Source: Pandoraea aquatica (lineage in GTDB: Bacteria; Pseudomonadota; Gammaproteobacteria; Burkholderiales; Burkholderiaceae). From it: 64,000 nt of DNA. The translations under genes were made by a program, and so were the position numbers. Positions 42,775-52,400 of the stretch are shown piece after piece. Location of the stretch: positions 744,001 through 808,000 of the forward strand of contig NZ_CABPSN010000002.1 in NCBI RefSeq assembly GCF_902459565.1, read 5' to 3'. The notes beneath the pieces are model-generated. The model ran no database searches. It was not told where the DNA came from and saw nothing but the letters and a program-made list of their open reading frames with translations. Every line of letters starts with the position of its first letter. Position 1 is the first letter of the stretch.

Positions 42775-43722
42775 ATGCAAGGCGACACGTTATTGATCAA
42801 GTCGGGCGGCGCTGCCGCGCTGACCGAATGGCAACACCACTTCGCGCGGTTGATGCCGGGCCTGCGTGTGTACGGCTGGGACGATCCGTTCGTCGATGCA
42901 CGCAACGTCAAGTACGCGCTCGTCTATCAGCCCGATCACGGACGCCTTGCCCACTACCCTCGACTGCGGCTGATCCTGAGTGCAGCCGCGGGTGTGGATC
43001 ACATTCTGGCCGATCCGGCCCTGCCGACCGACGTACCCATCGTGCGCATGGTGACGGAGGAAACGCGCGAGCGCATGAGCGACTTCGTGACATTCGCCGC
43101 GCTGGCGATCGTGCGGGACATGCCGGCGCTCGTCACGGCGCAGCGCGACGGACGCTGGGCCAACGATCTGACCGGACGTCTCGCACGCGACACGCGTGTG
43201 AGTGTGCTTGGACTCGGCGAATTGGGAAGTGCGGTCGCAATGCGTCTGCGTGCGAACGGTTTTCAGGTGAACGGCTGGGCAAGGACGCCGCGATTGCTGT
43301 CGGACGTGAACGTCTTTGCGGGCGAAGCGCAGCTCGACGCGTTGCTCACTGAGACCGACATTCTCGTGAATTTGCTGCCCGACACCCACGCCACGCGGGG
43401 CATTCTCGGGCGCAAGCTGTTTGCGCAACTTCCGGCCGGGGCCAGTCTGATTCAGGTCGGACGCGGGGTGCATCTCGACCGGCAGGCGCTGCTCGATGCG
43501 CTCGACAGCGGTCGTCTGCGCTCGGCGGTTGTCGACGTCTTCGACATCGAGCCGTTGCCGCCGGACGACGCACTGCGCGGCCACCCGAAGGTCCTCGTCA
43601 CGCCGCACATCGCATCGACGGTGTCTTATGCAGCGAGGGCGCGTCAGGTGGCCGACGTGCTCGGCGCACATCTTCGCGGCGCACCGTTGCCGTTCGTCTA
43701 TGACGCCGCAAGAGGGTACTGA
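42775..43722 (+). CDS. ghrA: glyoxylate/hydroxypyruvate reductase A type dehydrogenase
   Basis: D-2-hydroxyacid dehydrogenase of the GhrA branch, 315 aa. Coenzyme motif VLGLGELGSAVAMRLRANGF (about 143-162), GhrA-like VNGWARTPR, catalytic Arg in QVGRGVHLDRQAL, Glu in DVFDIEPLPPDDAL, His in VTPHIAS, and the terminal ARGY shared with E. coli GhrA. It reduces glyoxylate or hydroxypyruvate, or another short 2-oxo acid. The GntR regulator starts 5 bp downstream, so the two form one unit. Divergent from the 2-oxoglutarate permease. Confidence 0.82.
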   Translation: MQGDTLLIKSGGAAALTEWQHHFARLMPGLRVYGWDDPFVDARNVKYALVYQPDHGRLAHYPRLRLILSAAAGVDHILADPALPTDVPIVRMVTEETRERMSDFVTFAALAIVRDMPALVTAQRDGRWANDLTGRLARDTRVSVLGLGELGSAVAMRLRANGFQVNGWARTPRLLSDVNVFAGEAQLDALLTETDILVNLLPDTHATRGILGRKLFAQLPAGASLIQVGRGVHLDRQALLDALDSGRLRSAVVDVFDIEPLPPDDALRGHPKVLVTPHIASTVSYAARARQVADVLGAHLRGAPLPFVYDAARGY

Positions 43723-43727
43723 ACACC

Positions 43728-44459
43728 ATGGTTTCCGCCTCCCGTGATACCGAGGATACCGTTGCGCTTGCGCGCGGCGACGACGCCTACGAACGTATCC
43801 GGCACGATGTGCTGACGTGCGTCATCATGCCGGGCGCCATCATTACCGAGGCGGAGCTGATGCGTCGCTACGACATCGCGCGTACGAGTTGCCGAGTGGC
43901 GCTGGTGCGGCTGGTCCATGAGGGATTCGCGCGCGCCATCCCGCGACAGGGGTATCGGATCTCGCCCGTCACGCTGGCGGACGTCGAGGAAATTTTCAAC
44001 TTGCGCGGGCAACTCGAACCGATGGCCGCGCGTCTGGCGTGCGGCAACGTCGACACCGAACTGCTGCAACGCCTCAACGAAGCGTGCGAAGTGCCTTTTG
44101 CACATGAATCCATCGACCATCAGATCGAATGGTTCCTGCACACGAACCGAAAATTTCATCTGACGATTGCTGCTGCGAGCGGTAACGCACGTCTTTACCG
44201 CACGCTGGCCGGTCTCATGGACGACATGGCACGTCTTGTTTCGCTTGGCTTCGGAGTGCAGGGCATCCGGCCACGTATCGAACACGATCACGAGAGCATC
44301 ATTGCCGCACTCGTGACGGGCAACGCGCCGCGCGCGGAAGCGCTCGCGCGGCAGCACATCGACACCTTTCTCCAGCAGACCAAGGCGCACGTGTTCGCGA
44401 GCCTGTCGGCGTCGGGCACCTGGTTGCCCTATCTGTCCATTGCCGATCTGCGCAAGTAG
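43728..44459 (+). CDS. GntR family regulator, FCD domain
   Basis: 243 aa. Winged helix at about 12-80 (AYERIRHDVLTCVIMPGAII, then RRYDIARTSCRVALVRLVHE), FCD ligand domain at about 85-225 with the expected acidic/His pattern (FNLRGQLEPMAARLA; FHLTIAAASGN; IEHDHESIIAALVTGN). It starts 5 bp after the GhrA-type gene and is probably cotranscribed with it. The operator candidate at 42522-42540 would let it control both that unit and kgtP. Effector unknown, perhaps a 2-oxo or hydroxy acid. Confidence 0.86.
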   Translation: MVSASRDTEDTVALARGDDAYERIRHDVLTCVIMPGAIITEAELMRRYDIARTSCRVALVRLVHEGFARAIPRQGYRISPVTLADVEEIFNLRGQLEPMAARLACGNVDTELLQRLNEACEVPFAHESIDHQIEWFLHTNRKFHLTIAAASGNARLYRTLAGLMDDMARLVSLGFGVQGIRPRIEHDHESIIAALVTGNAPRAEALARQHIDTFLQQTKAHVFASLSASGTWLPYLSIADLRK

Positions 44460-44482
44460 CTCGGAGCCCGCGGGGCCGCTCG

Positions 44483-46195
44483 TCAGGCGGCAGAGAGGGC
44501 TTGTGCGTCAGCCTGTGCGTCATTGAGGCGGTCGCGACTGCGCCCGGAAATCCCGGGAATTGCGTCGAGCAGCGCACGCGTGTACGGGTGTGAGGGCGAA
44601 CGGAAGATCGCCGCCGTATCGCCGTACTCGACCACGCTGCCCGATTTCATGACGGCGAGCGTGTCGCAAAGTTGTGCGGCAATGCGCAGATCGTGCGTAA
44701 TGAAAATCATCGACAGACCCAGTTCGGCCTTCAATCGCGAGAGCAACCGCAGTACCTGCGCCTGCACGGAGACGTCGAGCGCCGATACCGGCTCGTCCGC
44801 GACCAGAATCTTCGGACGCATCGCGAGCGCCCGCGCGAGCCCGATGCGCTGACGTTGTCCGCCGGAGAACTCATGAGGAAAGCGGTCGAGCGCGTCGGCA
44901 CTCAGGCCGACGAGTTCGAACAGTTCGAGCGCATGCGCGTGCGCCTCACGCGGTGATTCGCCTCGGGCAATCGGTCCTTGTGTGACGATGTCTCCGACGC
45001 GACGACGCGGGTTCAACGAGCTAAACGGGTCCTGAAATACCATCTGAATGTCGAGCGCGTCGCGACGTGCCTGTGCATCGAGTGTCCCGGTGGCGAGGTC
45101 GATGCCGCGATAGAGAATGCGTCCGGCATCGGGCGTCATCAGCCGAAGGATCGCGCGCGCGAGCGTCGATTTGCCGGAGCCGCTTTCTCCGACGATCCCT
45201 AGCGTCTTGCCGCTGCCGACATCCAGGCTGACGTCGCGCAACGCCGCCGTGTGAGCGTGCGTCTTCTTGTTGATCCAGCTACGTTTCGCGTACGTCTTCT
45301 GAACTTGCTCAATGCGTAACACGGGCGGCGTGGCATCGATGGACACCGGCAACGTCGCACTCGCGCGCGACGTGTTCGGTGTTGCCGATGTTGCCGATGC
45401 TGCCGAGGGTAATGACGGTACCGCCGCGATCAGCGCGCGCGTGTACTCGTGCGACGGCCGCGTCAGGATCGTCTGCGCTGCGCCCTGTTCAACGATCTCC
45501 CCATGACGCATCACAGCCACGCGATCCGCGATTTCCGCCACCACGCCGAAGTCGTGCGTGATGAACAGTACACCGGTCCCTTTGCGCCGCTGTAAGTCGC
45601 GAATGAGCGTGAGGATCTGCGCCTGTGTCGTCACGTCGAGCGCCGTTGTCGGTTCGTCGGCGATCAGCAATTCGGGCTCCAGCGCGAGCGCCATCGCGAT
45701 CATGGCGCGCTGTCGCTGCCCGCCCGACAACTCGTGCGGATAGCGCTTTGCCGTTTCGTTCGGCGACGGAATCTGTACAGCGTCGAGCCATTCCAGCGTG
45801 CGGGCACGAATCGCGCTGCCGGTGAGGCGCGTGTGCGTGCGGTACACCTCGCCGATCTGATCGCCGATGGTGCGCAGCGGATTGAGCGCGGTCATCGGCT
45901 CCTGAAAGATCATGCCGATGCGCGAACCGCGCCAGCGGCGGCGCTCGGCGTCGGGCAGCGTCAGCAGGTTGCCTGCGCCTTCCCATGCAATGCGTCCCGC
46001 ACTCACCTGCACGCCGGGCGGCAACAGACCGAGCAGTGTGCTGGCGGTCATCGATTTGCCGGAGCCGCTTTCCCCGACCATACACAGGATCTCGCCACGC
46101 GCGAGCGAGAACGAGACGTCATGAAGCGCATGCGCGCGATCGGCATTGGGCGGCAGATCGAGCGTGAGATGTTCGACGTCGAGCAGGGTCGTCAT
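44483..46195 (-). CDS. peptide-type ABC transporter, fused two-domain ATPase (DppD-DppF/GsiA-like)
   Basis: 570 aa with two complete ABC ATPase domains. First at about 3-260: Walker A GESGSGKS, signature LSGGQRQR, Walker B LLIADEPT, followed by the oligopeptide-transporter C-terminal extension. Second at about 295-550: Walker A GESGSGKS, FSGGQRQR, ILVADEP. An Ala/Ser/Thr-rich linker joins them. ATG 46195 starts the first domain; the open frame above it is not used and no strong ribosome site was seen. Last gene of the ten-gene operon; it powers the permeases at 48653 and 49613. Confidence 0.9.
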   Translation of the reverse strand: MTTLLDVEHLTLDLPPNADRAHALHDVSFSLARGEILCMVGESGSGKSMTASTLLGLLPPGVQVSAGRIAWEGAGNLLTLPDAERRRWRGSRIGMIFQEPMTALNPLRTIGDQIGEVYRTHTRLTGSAIRARTLEWLDAVQIPSPNETAKRYPHELSGGQRQRAMIAMALALEPELLIADEPTTALDVTTQAQILTLIRDLQRRKGTGVLFITHDFGVVAEIADRVAVMRHGEIVEQGAAQTILTRPSHEYTRALIAAVPSLPSAASATSATPNTSRASATLPVSIDATPPVLRIEQVQKTYAKRSWINKKTHAHTAALRDVSLDVGSGKTLGIVGESGSGKSTLARAILRLMTPDAGRILYRGIDLATGTLDAQARRDALDIQMVFQDPFSSLNPRRRVGDIVTQGPIARGESPREAHAHALELFELVGLSADALDRFPHEFSGGQRQRIGLARALAMRPKILVADEPVSALDVSVQAQVLRLLSRLKAELGLSMIFITHDLRIAAQLCDTLAVMKSGSVVEYGDTAAIFRSPSHPYTRALLDAIPGISGRSRDRLNDAQADAQALSAA

Positions 46196-46250
46196 TGGGT
46201 GGGTCCAGGGAGTGGGCGTCAGGGCATCAGGGCAGGAGGGGTGTGGCCGG

Positions 46251-47039
46251 TCAAAGACGCTGACCGCCGCTGGCATCGATGGCTTGCCCCGTGATCCATC
46301 GGGCGGCGTCGCTGGCGAGGAACGCCACGATGTCCGCGATGTCGCGGGGCTGTCCCACACGCCCCAGGGCGACTGTGCGGGCGATGTCCTGACTGGCAAC
46401 GGGATCGCTCGCGCGCTGGTTCAGGTCGGTCGCCGTCGCGCCCGGCAACACGGTGTTGACGGTGATGCCTCGCGCCCCGAGATCGGCGGCCAGCGACAGC
46501 GTCAGCGCTTCGAGCCCGGCCTTGGCCGGTGCATAGACGCTCATTTCCGGATACGCCGCACGTGTGCCGATGGATGAGACATTGACGATGCGTGCGCCGT
46601 CCCTCAGATGCTTCAGCGCATGCTGAATCAGGAAGAACGGCGACTTGAGGTTGACTTGCAACACCCGGTCGAAGTCTTCCGGCGTCACGGCGTCGATGCG
46701 CGCCCGGAGCCCCACGCCGGCGTTGTTCACGAGAATGTCCAACTGCGGCGGCAGATCATGCGCGGCGAGCGCGCCGACGAAGCGTTCGATCAGTGCGCGT
46801 GCGCCGTCCGGAGACGACAGGTCGGCTTGCACCGCAAACGCCCGGGCACCGCTCGCCAGCAGTTGGAAGACGAGGGCGTCGGCATCGGCAGAGGCAGCGT
46901 TGTAGTGCACCGCCACCGTCGCGCCGCGTGCGGCCAGCGCGGTGGCGATAGCGCGGCCGATGCCACGGCTCGCCCCCGTGACGAGCGCGACTTTGCCGTC
47001 GAGACGAATCGGGTCCTGAAGGTCGGACAGTTGGGTCAT
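46251..47039 (-). CDS. short-chain dehydrogenase/reductase
   Basis: Classical SDR, 262 aa, FabG-like. Coenzyme motif TGASRGIGRAIA (about 21-32), NNAG (about 99-102), catalytic Ser-Tyr-Lys in NVSSIG and SVYAPAKAG. C-terminal GQAIDASGGQRL. The start ATG overlaps the stop of the acyl-CoA ligase gene (ATGA), so the two are coupled. In the operon it would oxidise or reduce a hydroxyl/keto group on the imported substrate or its CoA ester; the substrate is unknown. Confidence 0.87.
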   Translation of the reverse strand: MTQLSDLQDPIRLDGKVALVTGASRGIGRAIATALAARGATVAVHYNAASADADALVFQLLASGARAFAVQADLSSPDGARALIERFVGALAAHDLPPQLDILVNNAGVGLRARIDAVTPEDFDRVLQVNLKSPFFLIQHALKHLRDGARIVNVSSIGTRAAYPEMSVYAPAKAGLEALTLSLAADLGARGITVNTVLPGATATDLNQRASDPVASQDIARTVALGRVGQPRDIADIVAFLASDAARWITGQAIDASGGQRL

Positions 47040-48598
47040 GATGCGAGGGTTCCGGTAAGAGAGGCTGGAGTCTGACGTTGATCGCTCCATCCTTGCGTCG
47101 CTTCGAGGGCTCGCGCCTGCTGAAGCAGCGAATGACGGTCGACCTTGTTGGTCCCCGCCCACGGCAGTTCGGTGACGAACGCCACACGACGCGGATGCTG
47201 ATAAGCGGGGCCGTTCGCTAGCGCGTGCTGCCTGAGCGCTTCGACGCTCAGGGCGCTGCCGGGCTGACGCACCACGAAGGCGACCGGCACGGCGGCGCGC
47301 TCCTCGTCGGGGAGCGGCACGACGCTCGCCTGACGGACTTCCGGGTGCGCTTCGAGCACTTTCTCGACTTCCACCGGATAGATGTTCTCGCCCGCGCAGA
47401 CGAACATGTCGTCGGCGCGTCCGACGAAGTAGAAGAAGCCGTTGGCATCGCGTCGCATGACGTCGCCGCTGTAGTACCAGCCGTCACGCAACACTTGCGC
47501 CGATTTCTCCGGCAGACGGTGATACCCGCGCATGACCGCCGGGTTGTGCATGCACAGCACGCCCTCGTTGGCGTCGGGACCGTCGACGAGCTTCACCGTA
47601 TCGGGGAAGAGCGGATAGCCGAGCGCAAGCGGCGGCAGGGGAATGCCGTCCGGATGCGGGCCAAAGATGCTCGGCCCCGCTTCCGTCGTGCCGTAACCAT
47701 GGTGAATGTGCGTGGTGGGAAACGCGGCCTGAATGCGGGCGAGCAAGGCGGTGCTCATCGGCGCGGAGCCGAGCATGAGGCGGGCGAGCGACGAGACGTC
47801 GCGACCGGCGAGCGTCTGCGGATCTTTCACAAGGCGCGCGAACATCGTTGGAACGGCGGCCAGCACGGTGATGCGATAACGCTCCAGCGCGTCGACATAG
47901 GTCGACACATCGAACGACGGCAGGATCACCAGTGTGCCGTTCACGGAGAACGCGCGTTTGGCCATGAAGAGCCCGTTCATATGGAACAGCGGCTGCGCGA
48001 GCAGGAAGCGCTCGGTCGACGGATGGACTGGCTGGACGTACGTCGCGCCAAGCGCCCATAGTTGACCAGCGTGCGTGAGCGGCACGCCCTTCGGTTTGCC
48101 CGTCGAGCCCGAGGTGTAGAGCATTTGCGCGACGTCGTCGTGAGCAGGACGCACGACATCGAAGTCCGTAGGCCGAATCTGTGCGGCGAAGCCATCGGCG
48201 CCCTTGTCATCGAAGTCGATGACCGGCACGCGTGCACTCAGGGTGTCGCGACGTGCGCCGTCGACGAACGCCAGCGCGATGCCCGCATCGTCGATCACGT
48301 AATCGAGGATCTCGCGCGACTGCTTGATGTTGATGGGCACCGCGACGTAGCCCCCGCGCATGATCCCGAAGTAGGCGATCAGATACTCGGCACGGTTGAG
48401 CGATGCGATCGCGACATGCGCACCGCTCGGCAGGCCGCGCGCGCGCAGCGCCGTCGCCACACCGCTCGCGAGACGATCGATGTCGGCGTGCGTGTAGGTA
48501 CGCGGAAGGTTGCCGTCGCGCAAGTCGACGATGGCCGTCGTGTCGAGACTGAGAGATCGGTCGGCGAGGTCGCCGAGGTTATGCCAACGGTGCGTCAT
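47036..48598 (-). CDS. acyl-CoA synthetase / AMP-dependent ligase
   Basis: Adenylate-forming enzyme, 520 aa, which activates a carboxylic acid with ATP and CoA. P-loop-like motif LYTSGSTGKPKGVPLTH (about 160-176), substrate/AMP segment HHGYGTTEAGPS (about 297-308), the hinge GWYYSGDVMRRDANGFFYFV (about 381-400) and AGENIYPVEVE, plus a catalytic lysine position in GTNKVDRHSL near the end. Members of this group act on aromatic or medium-chain acids. It couples to the SDR by an ATGA overlap within the transport operon, so the imported compound probably yields an acid degraded as a CoA ester. Confidence 0.88.
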   Translation of the reverse strand: MTHRWHNLGDLADRSLSLDTTAIVDLRDGNLPRTYTHADIDRLASGVATALRARGLPSGAHVAIASLNRAEYLIAYFGIMRGGYVAVPINIKQSREILDYVIDDAGIALAFVDGARRDTLSARVPVIDFDDKGADGFAAQIRPTDFDVVRPAHDDVAQMLYTSGSTGKPKGVPLTHAGQLWALGATYVQPVHPSTERFLLAQPLFHMNGLFMAKRAFSVNGTLVILPSFDVSTYVDALERYRITVLAAVPTMFARLVKDPQTLAGRDVSSLARLMLGSAPMSTALLARIQAAFPTTHIHHGYGTTEAGPSIFGPHPDGIPLPPLALGYPLFPDTVKLVDGPDANEGVLCMHNPAVMRGYHRLPEKSAQVLRDGWYYSGDVMRRDANGFFYFVGRADDMFVCAGENIYPVEVEKVLEAHPEVRQASVVPLPDEERAAVPVAFVVRQPGSALSVEALRQHALANGPAYQHPRRVAFVTELPWAGTNKVDRHSLLQQARALEATQGWSDQRQTPASLTGTLAS

Positions 48599-48652
48599 GA
48601 TGTTTAGCGAAACAAAAAGGGGGCTTGAGTGTTCGATGGATGACTTCAGCGA

Positions 48653-49573
48653 TCAGCGCTTGCGAAGCGTCGGATTGAGCGCGTCGTTCAGACCGTCACC
48701 CACGAGGTTGAGCGCGAGCACGGCGAGCATGATGGCGATGCCTGGCTCGGCGCACAGGTACCAGGACGAGCGGATCAGCGTGCGGCCTTCACCGATCTGG
48801 CGTCCCCAACTAGCGATGTTCGGATCGCCGAGCCCGAGGAAGGACACGACCGACTCGTAGAGGATGGCCCCCGCGACAACCAGCGTGCCCATCACGAGCA
48901 CCGGTGGCAGGGCGTTCGGCAGCACCTCGCGCAGCGCGATGCGCCACGACGACAGGCCCACCGTTCGACATGCCTGTACGAATTCCCGGGACTTGAACGA
49001 GAGACATTCGGCGCGCGTGAGCCGGGCAATCGCCGGCCACGACACGAGCGCCACGGCGATCACCGTGTTCTCGATGCGCGGCCCGAGGATCGCGACGACC
49101 GTCAGTACGAACACGACGTTCGGCACGATCTGGAACAGCTCGGTGAAACGCATCAGGACTTCATCGATCCATCCGCCCCACCACGCGGCAACGGCACCGA
49201 TCGATACGCCGATGACCGTCGCGGCAACGCTTGCGACCAGACCGATGGCCAGCGTTGCGCGTGCGCCGTGCGCGAGCATGGCGGCGATGTCACGTCCCAG
49301 CGCGTCGGTGCCGAGCGGGTATTGCCATTGCTCCAACGGCCAGATCTCGGGCGTGGCGACGATGCGCAGCGGGTCTCCGGGATACCACCAGCCCGCGCAT
49401 ACGGCGACGATTACGATCAGCGTGAGCAGCGCCGCACCGGCGACGGCCCCGCCATGACGGGCGAATTGCTGCCACGTGCGCGATCCCCGGCGTGCCGGGC
49501 GGGCAAGGGAGGAGGGCGCGCTTGCATCGAGCGCGTCAGGAGTCGGAAGAGCGGATTCGGCGGAAGACGTCAT
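48653..49573 (-). CDS. peptide-type ABC transporter permease (DppC-like)
   Basis: Inner-membrane permease, 306 aa. An N-terminal cytoplasmic stretch (about 1-40) and first helix (about 42-65) are followed by the five-helix transport domain at about 100-295. The ATPase-contact EAA loop reads about LTRAECLSFKSREFVQACRT (179-198), and the C-terminal DppC feature SWYLCAEPGIAIMLAVLALN is present. Starts 39 bp after the partner permease gene. Pairs with the protein at 49613 and the fused ATPase. Confidence 0.9.
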   Translation of the reverse strand: MTSSAESALPTPDALDASAPSSLARPARRGSRTWQQFARHGGAVAGAALLTLIVIVAVCAGWWYPGDPLRIVATPEIWPLEQWQYPLGTDALGRDIAAMLAHGARATLAIGLVASVAATVIGVSIGAVAAWWGGWIDEVLMRFTELFQIVPNVVFVLTVVAILGPRIENTVIAVALVSWPAIARLTRAECLSFKSREFVQACRTVGLSSWRIALREVLPNALPPVLVMGTLVVAGAILYESVVSFLGLGDPNIASWGRQIGEGRTLIRSSWYLCAEPGIAIMLAVLALNLVGDGLNDALNPTLRKR

Positions 49574-49612
49574 GTTGCAGACCAGTTCATTGCGGTAAAG
49601 CGAGACGAAAGC

Positions 49613-50605
49613 TCACGAGGCGTGTGTGCGGATACGAGGATCGAGGCGCGTGTAGATGAGATCGACGGCAATATTCGCGACGATGACCAGCGCGGAGCTG
49701 AGTACGAGCAGTCCCAGTACGACGGGATAGTTGCGGCTCATCACACTGTCGAACAGCACGCCGCCGATGCCCGGCCAACTGAAGACCGCTTCCACAACGA
49801 TGCTCCCGCCGAGGACGGTGCCGATTTGCAGGCCGAGCAGCGTGACGACCGGCAGCATGGCGTTGCGCACCATGTGACGGGTAATCACTGCGCTGCGCGT
49901 GAGCCCTTTCGCCTGCGCGGTGCGCACGTGATCCTGACGCGCGACCTCAAGCATCGACGCCCGCATCACGCGTGCATACGTCGCGGCGTAGAACAGGCCG
50001 AGCGTGAGCGCGGGCAGCGTGAGGTGGTGAAGCACGTCCAGCGAGCCATGCCAGGCGCTGGCAAGACCGGTGCCGTAGTCCATCCCGATGGTGGTCATGC
50101 CGCCCACGGGGAACCATCCCAGCTTCACGGAGAACAGGATGATGAGCATGATCCCGAGCCAGAAACTGGGCGCAGCGAAGCACACGACGGCCGCGACCGA
50201 GACGAGCGTGTCGCGCCACGTGTTCACGTTCACGGCGGCGATCACGCCAGCAGCCACGCCCACGATCACCGCAATCAGCAGGCTCGCCAGCATCAGCACG
50301 AGCGTGGCGGGAAGGTGCGCCATGATGACGTCGAACACGGGCATGTTGTGCCGGTAGGAATAGCCGAGATCGAGGTGCACCACCGAGTTGATGTAGTGAA
50401 GCAACTGCTGCCACAGCGGCTTGTCCATGCCATACGTCACCCGCAGACGTTCGATGAGCGCGGGGTCGGTGACTTGCTGTTCGGCAGTCATCACGTCGAG
50501 CAACGTACCGGGCACCGATTGAATCAGACAGAAGTTCATGACGATTACGCCAAGCAGCAGCGGAATGGCCTGAAGGACCCGGCGTAACAATAGACGCGTC
50601 ACCAT
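49613..50605 (-). CDS. peptide-type ABC transporter permease (DppB-like)
   Basis: Inner-membrane permease, 330 aa. DppB/OppB N-terminus MVTRLLLRRVLQAIPLLLGV, then six helices; the EAA loop reads about ATYARVMRASMLEVARQDHV (205-224). C-terminal VDLIYTRLDPRIR is typical of the family. Strong ribosome site AAGGAGACGGCTGCC. Lies 21 bp after the binding-protein gene. Confidence 0.9.
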   Translation of the reverse strand: MVTRLLLRRVLQAIPLLLGVIVMNFCLIQSVPGTLLDVMTAEQQVTDPALIERLRVTYGMDKPLWQQLLHYINSVVHLDLGYSYRHNMPVFDVIMAHLPATLVLMLASLLIAVIVGVAAGVIAAVNVNTWRDTLVSVAAVVCFAAPSFWLGIMLIILFSVKLGWFPVGGMTTIGMDYGTGLASAWHGSLDVLHHLTLPALTLGLFYAATYARVMRASMLEVARQDHVRTAQAKGLTRSAVITRHMVRNAMLPVVTLLGLQIGTVLGGSIVVEAVFSWPGIGGVLFDSVMSRNYPVVLGLLVLSSALVIVANIAVDLIYTRLDPRIRTHAS

Positions 50606-50626
50606 GGCAGCCGTCTCCTTACCCGA

Positions 50627-52306
50627 TCACGAGGCGAGCCAGACGTCGGCCAGCGCGTCGCCCTGCACGTTGGCGCTGGTCGTCGCATTGCGCACGTTGG
50701 TGCGCGAGAGCGTGAACGATTCCATCTCGACGAGCGGCACGAGCGGTACCTCGGTCGCGGCCAGCCGGGCGAAGTCGTGCGCGAGCTTCTGACGCTTCGC
50801 GTTGTCGGTCTCCACGGTCAGGCGGTCGACGAGCGCGTCCATTGCCGGGTTCGAATAGCCTGTCGCGTTGCGGAAGGCCGCGCCCTTGACGATGCCGTCC
50901 GTCGTGAAGAACTGCGTGACCACGGGGACGAGCTCCAGCGGTGCAGTGAAATTCGAGATGGCGATGTCGTAGTCGTAATCGCTGTAAATGCGCTTGAGCG
51001 ACGTGGCGCGGTCGAGCGAGTCGAGCTTCACGGCAATCCCCACATCCTGCAACGCCTGCTTGAGGTACTGCCCGAGCTTCGCGTTCTCCTCGAACCACGC
51101 CGCAGCAACGAGATTGATCGAGAAGCGCGTGCCGTTCTTGCGCGGCAGGCCGGCGGCATCGAGCAACGCATTGGCCTTGGCAGGATCGAACGGGTACTTC
51201 GGGACGTCGTCCGTGAAGAACAGTGCATTGGTGCGGAAGATCGGGGAGACGGCAGGCTTGCCGCGCCCGAAGTAGATCGTGTCGATGATGAACTTGCGAT
51301 CGATGGCATGCAGGATCGCCTGACGCACTTCCCGGCGCTTGACGTGATCGCGTCGCTGGTTGAACTCGACGGTCACCGTCCACGCGGCGTTTTCGTAGCC
51401 GCGCGTGTCGACGGCGATCTTGCCCGTCTTGACGAGGCGGTCGATATCGCGTGCCGGCACCGGGTTCGAGAAGGCGACGCCAAGCTCACCCGTCTCCAAT
51501 GCGGCCGAGCGCGACGCGGGATCGCCCCACCAGCGAACGATGAGCTTGTCGGGGTACGGTTGCGCAGCGTTCCAGTACTGCTCGTTGCGCGCGTACGAGA
51601 CGTAGCTGCCGCGCACCCACTGGCCGTACTTCCACGGGCCGGTGCCCACGGGCGCATTGTTGAGCGGGTTGGTGATGATGTCCTTGCCTGCGTAAAGATG
51701 CTTCGGCACGACCACCTGATACTGGCCGGCCAGGATCGACTTGAAGAAGAACTCCGGCACCGGCGTGGAGAATTCGAGTTTGACGGTGTGCGCATCGGTC
51801 GCGCTCACGCGTTTGAGTGCCTTGAGCGCGACACCCGCAGAGATGGGCTTCCAGTGCTCCTGCACGTTGTAGACGACATCGTCTGCGGTGAACGGCTTGC
51901 CGTCGTGCCAGAGCACGTTCTTGCGCAGGGCGACGGTGTATGTCCTGAAGTCGGCCGAGGCCTTGACGTCGGTCGCGAGCACGGGCTGAAACGCGAGCTT
52001 CTCGTCGATCTTGAGCAGACGCTCGAGGATCTTGGTCGACGTCATGAACGGGCTGGAGCCACCGCCGCCCGGCACGAACAGCGCCTGCGGTTCCAGTCCA
52101 CCCCAGCTGGCGACGAGGGTGCCGCCGCGACGCGGTGCCGCGTTGGCGGCACTGGATGCATCGGCCGCGAAAGCACGTGTCGGTGAAACGAGCCAGCCGG
52201 TCGTCCCCGCAAGCGCGGCAGAGGTGGCGGCCAGAGCGCTGCCGGCACTGCGATACAGAAACTGACGACGCGAACGGGAATGGGACGAGCCCCGGAACTT
52301 GCGCAT
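50627..52306 (-). CDS. ABC transporter substrate-binding protein, family 5, Tat-exported
   Basis: Periplasmic binding protein of the DppA/OppA family, 559 aa. The signal peptide has a twin-arginine motif, SRRQFL at residues 12-17, a hydrophobic region at about 20-40 and likely cleavage after A47 (TRAFA). Mature domains: lobe I with LWHDGKPFTADDVVYNVQEH (about 133-152), lobe II with RQAILHAIDRKFI, the usual family 5 pattern. Tat export is less common for this family but recurs in Burkholderiaceae. First transporter gene of the operon, 94 bp after the thioesterase gene. The ligand may be a peptide, glutathione-like compound or other amide. Confidence 0.9.
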   Translation of the reverse strand: MRKFRGSSHSRSRRQFLYRSAGSALAATSAALAGTTGWLVSPTRAFAADASSAANAAPRRGGTLVASWGGLEPQALFVPGGGGSSPFMTSTKILERLLKIDEKLAFQPVLATDVKASADFRTYTVALRKNVLWHDGKPFTADDVVYNVQEHWKPISAGVALKALKRVSATDAHTVKLEFSTPVPEFFFKSILAGQYQVVVPKHLYAGKDIITNPLNNAPVGTGPWKYGQWVRGSYVSYARNEQYWNAAQPYPDKLIVRWWGDPASRSAALETGELGVAFSNPVPARDIDRLVKTGKIAVDTRGYENAAWTVTVEFNQRRDHVKRREVRQAILHAIDRKFIIDTIYFGRGKPAVSPIFRTNALFFTDDVPKYPFDPAKANALLDAAGLPRKNGTRFSINLVAAAWFEENAKLGQYLKQALQDVGIAVKLDSLDRATSLKRIYSDYDYDIAISNFTAPLELVPVVTQFFTTDGIVKGAAFRNATGYSNPAMDALVDRLTVETDNAKRQKLAHDFARLAATEVPLVPLVEMESFTLSRTNVRNATTSANVQGDALADVWLAS

Positions 52307-52400
52307 GATGAACTCCGAAAAACGCGACGCCGGCGCGATCTCGCCGACGTCGTCAATCTGTTAGGCAGTGATGACTTGTGACCGATGCGATGCCGACCGC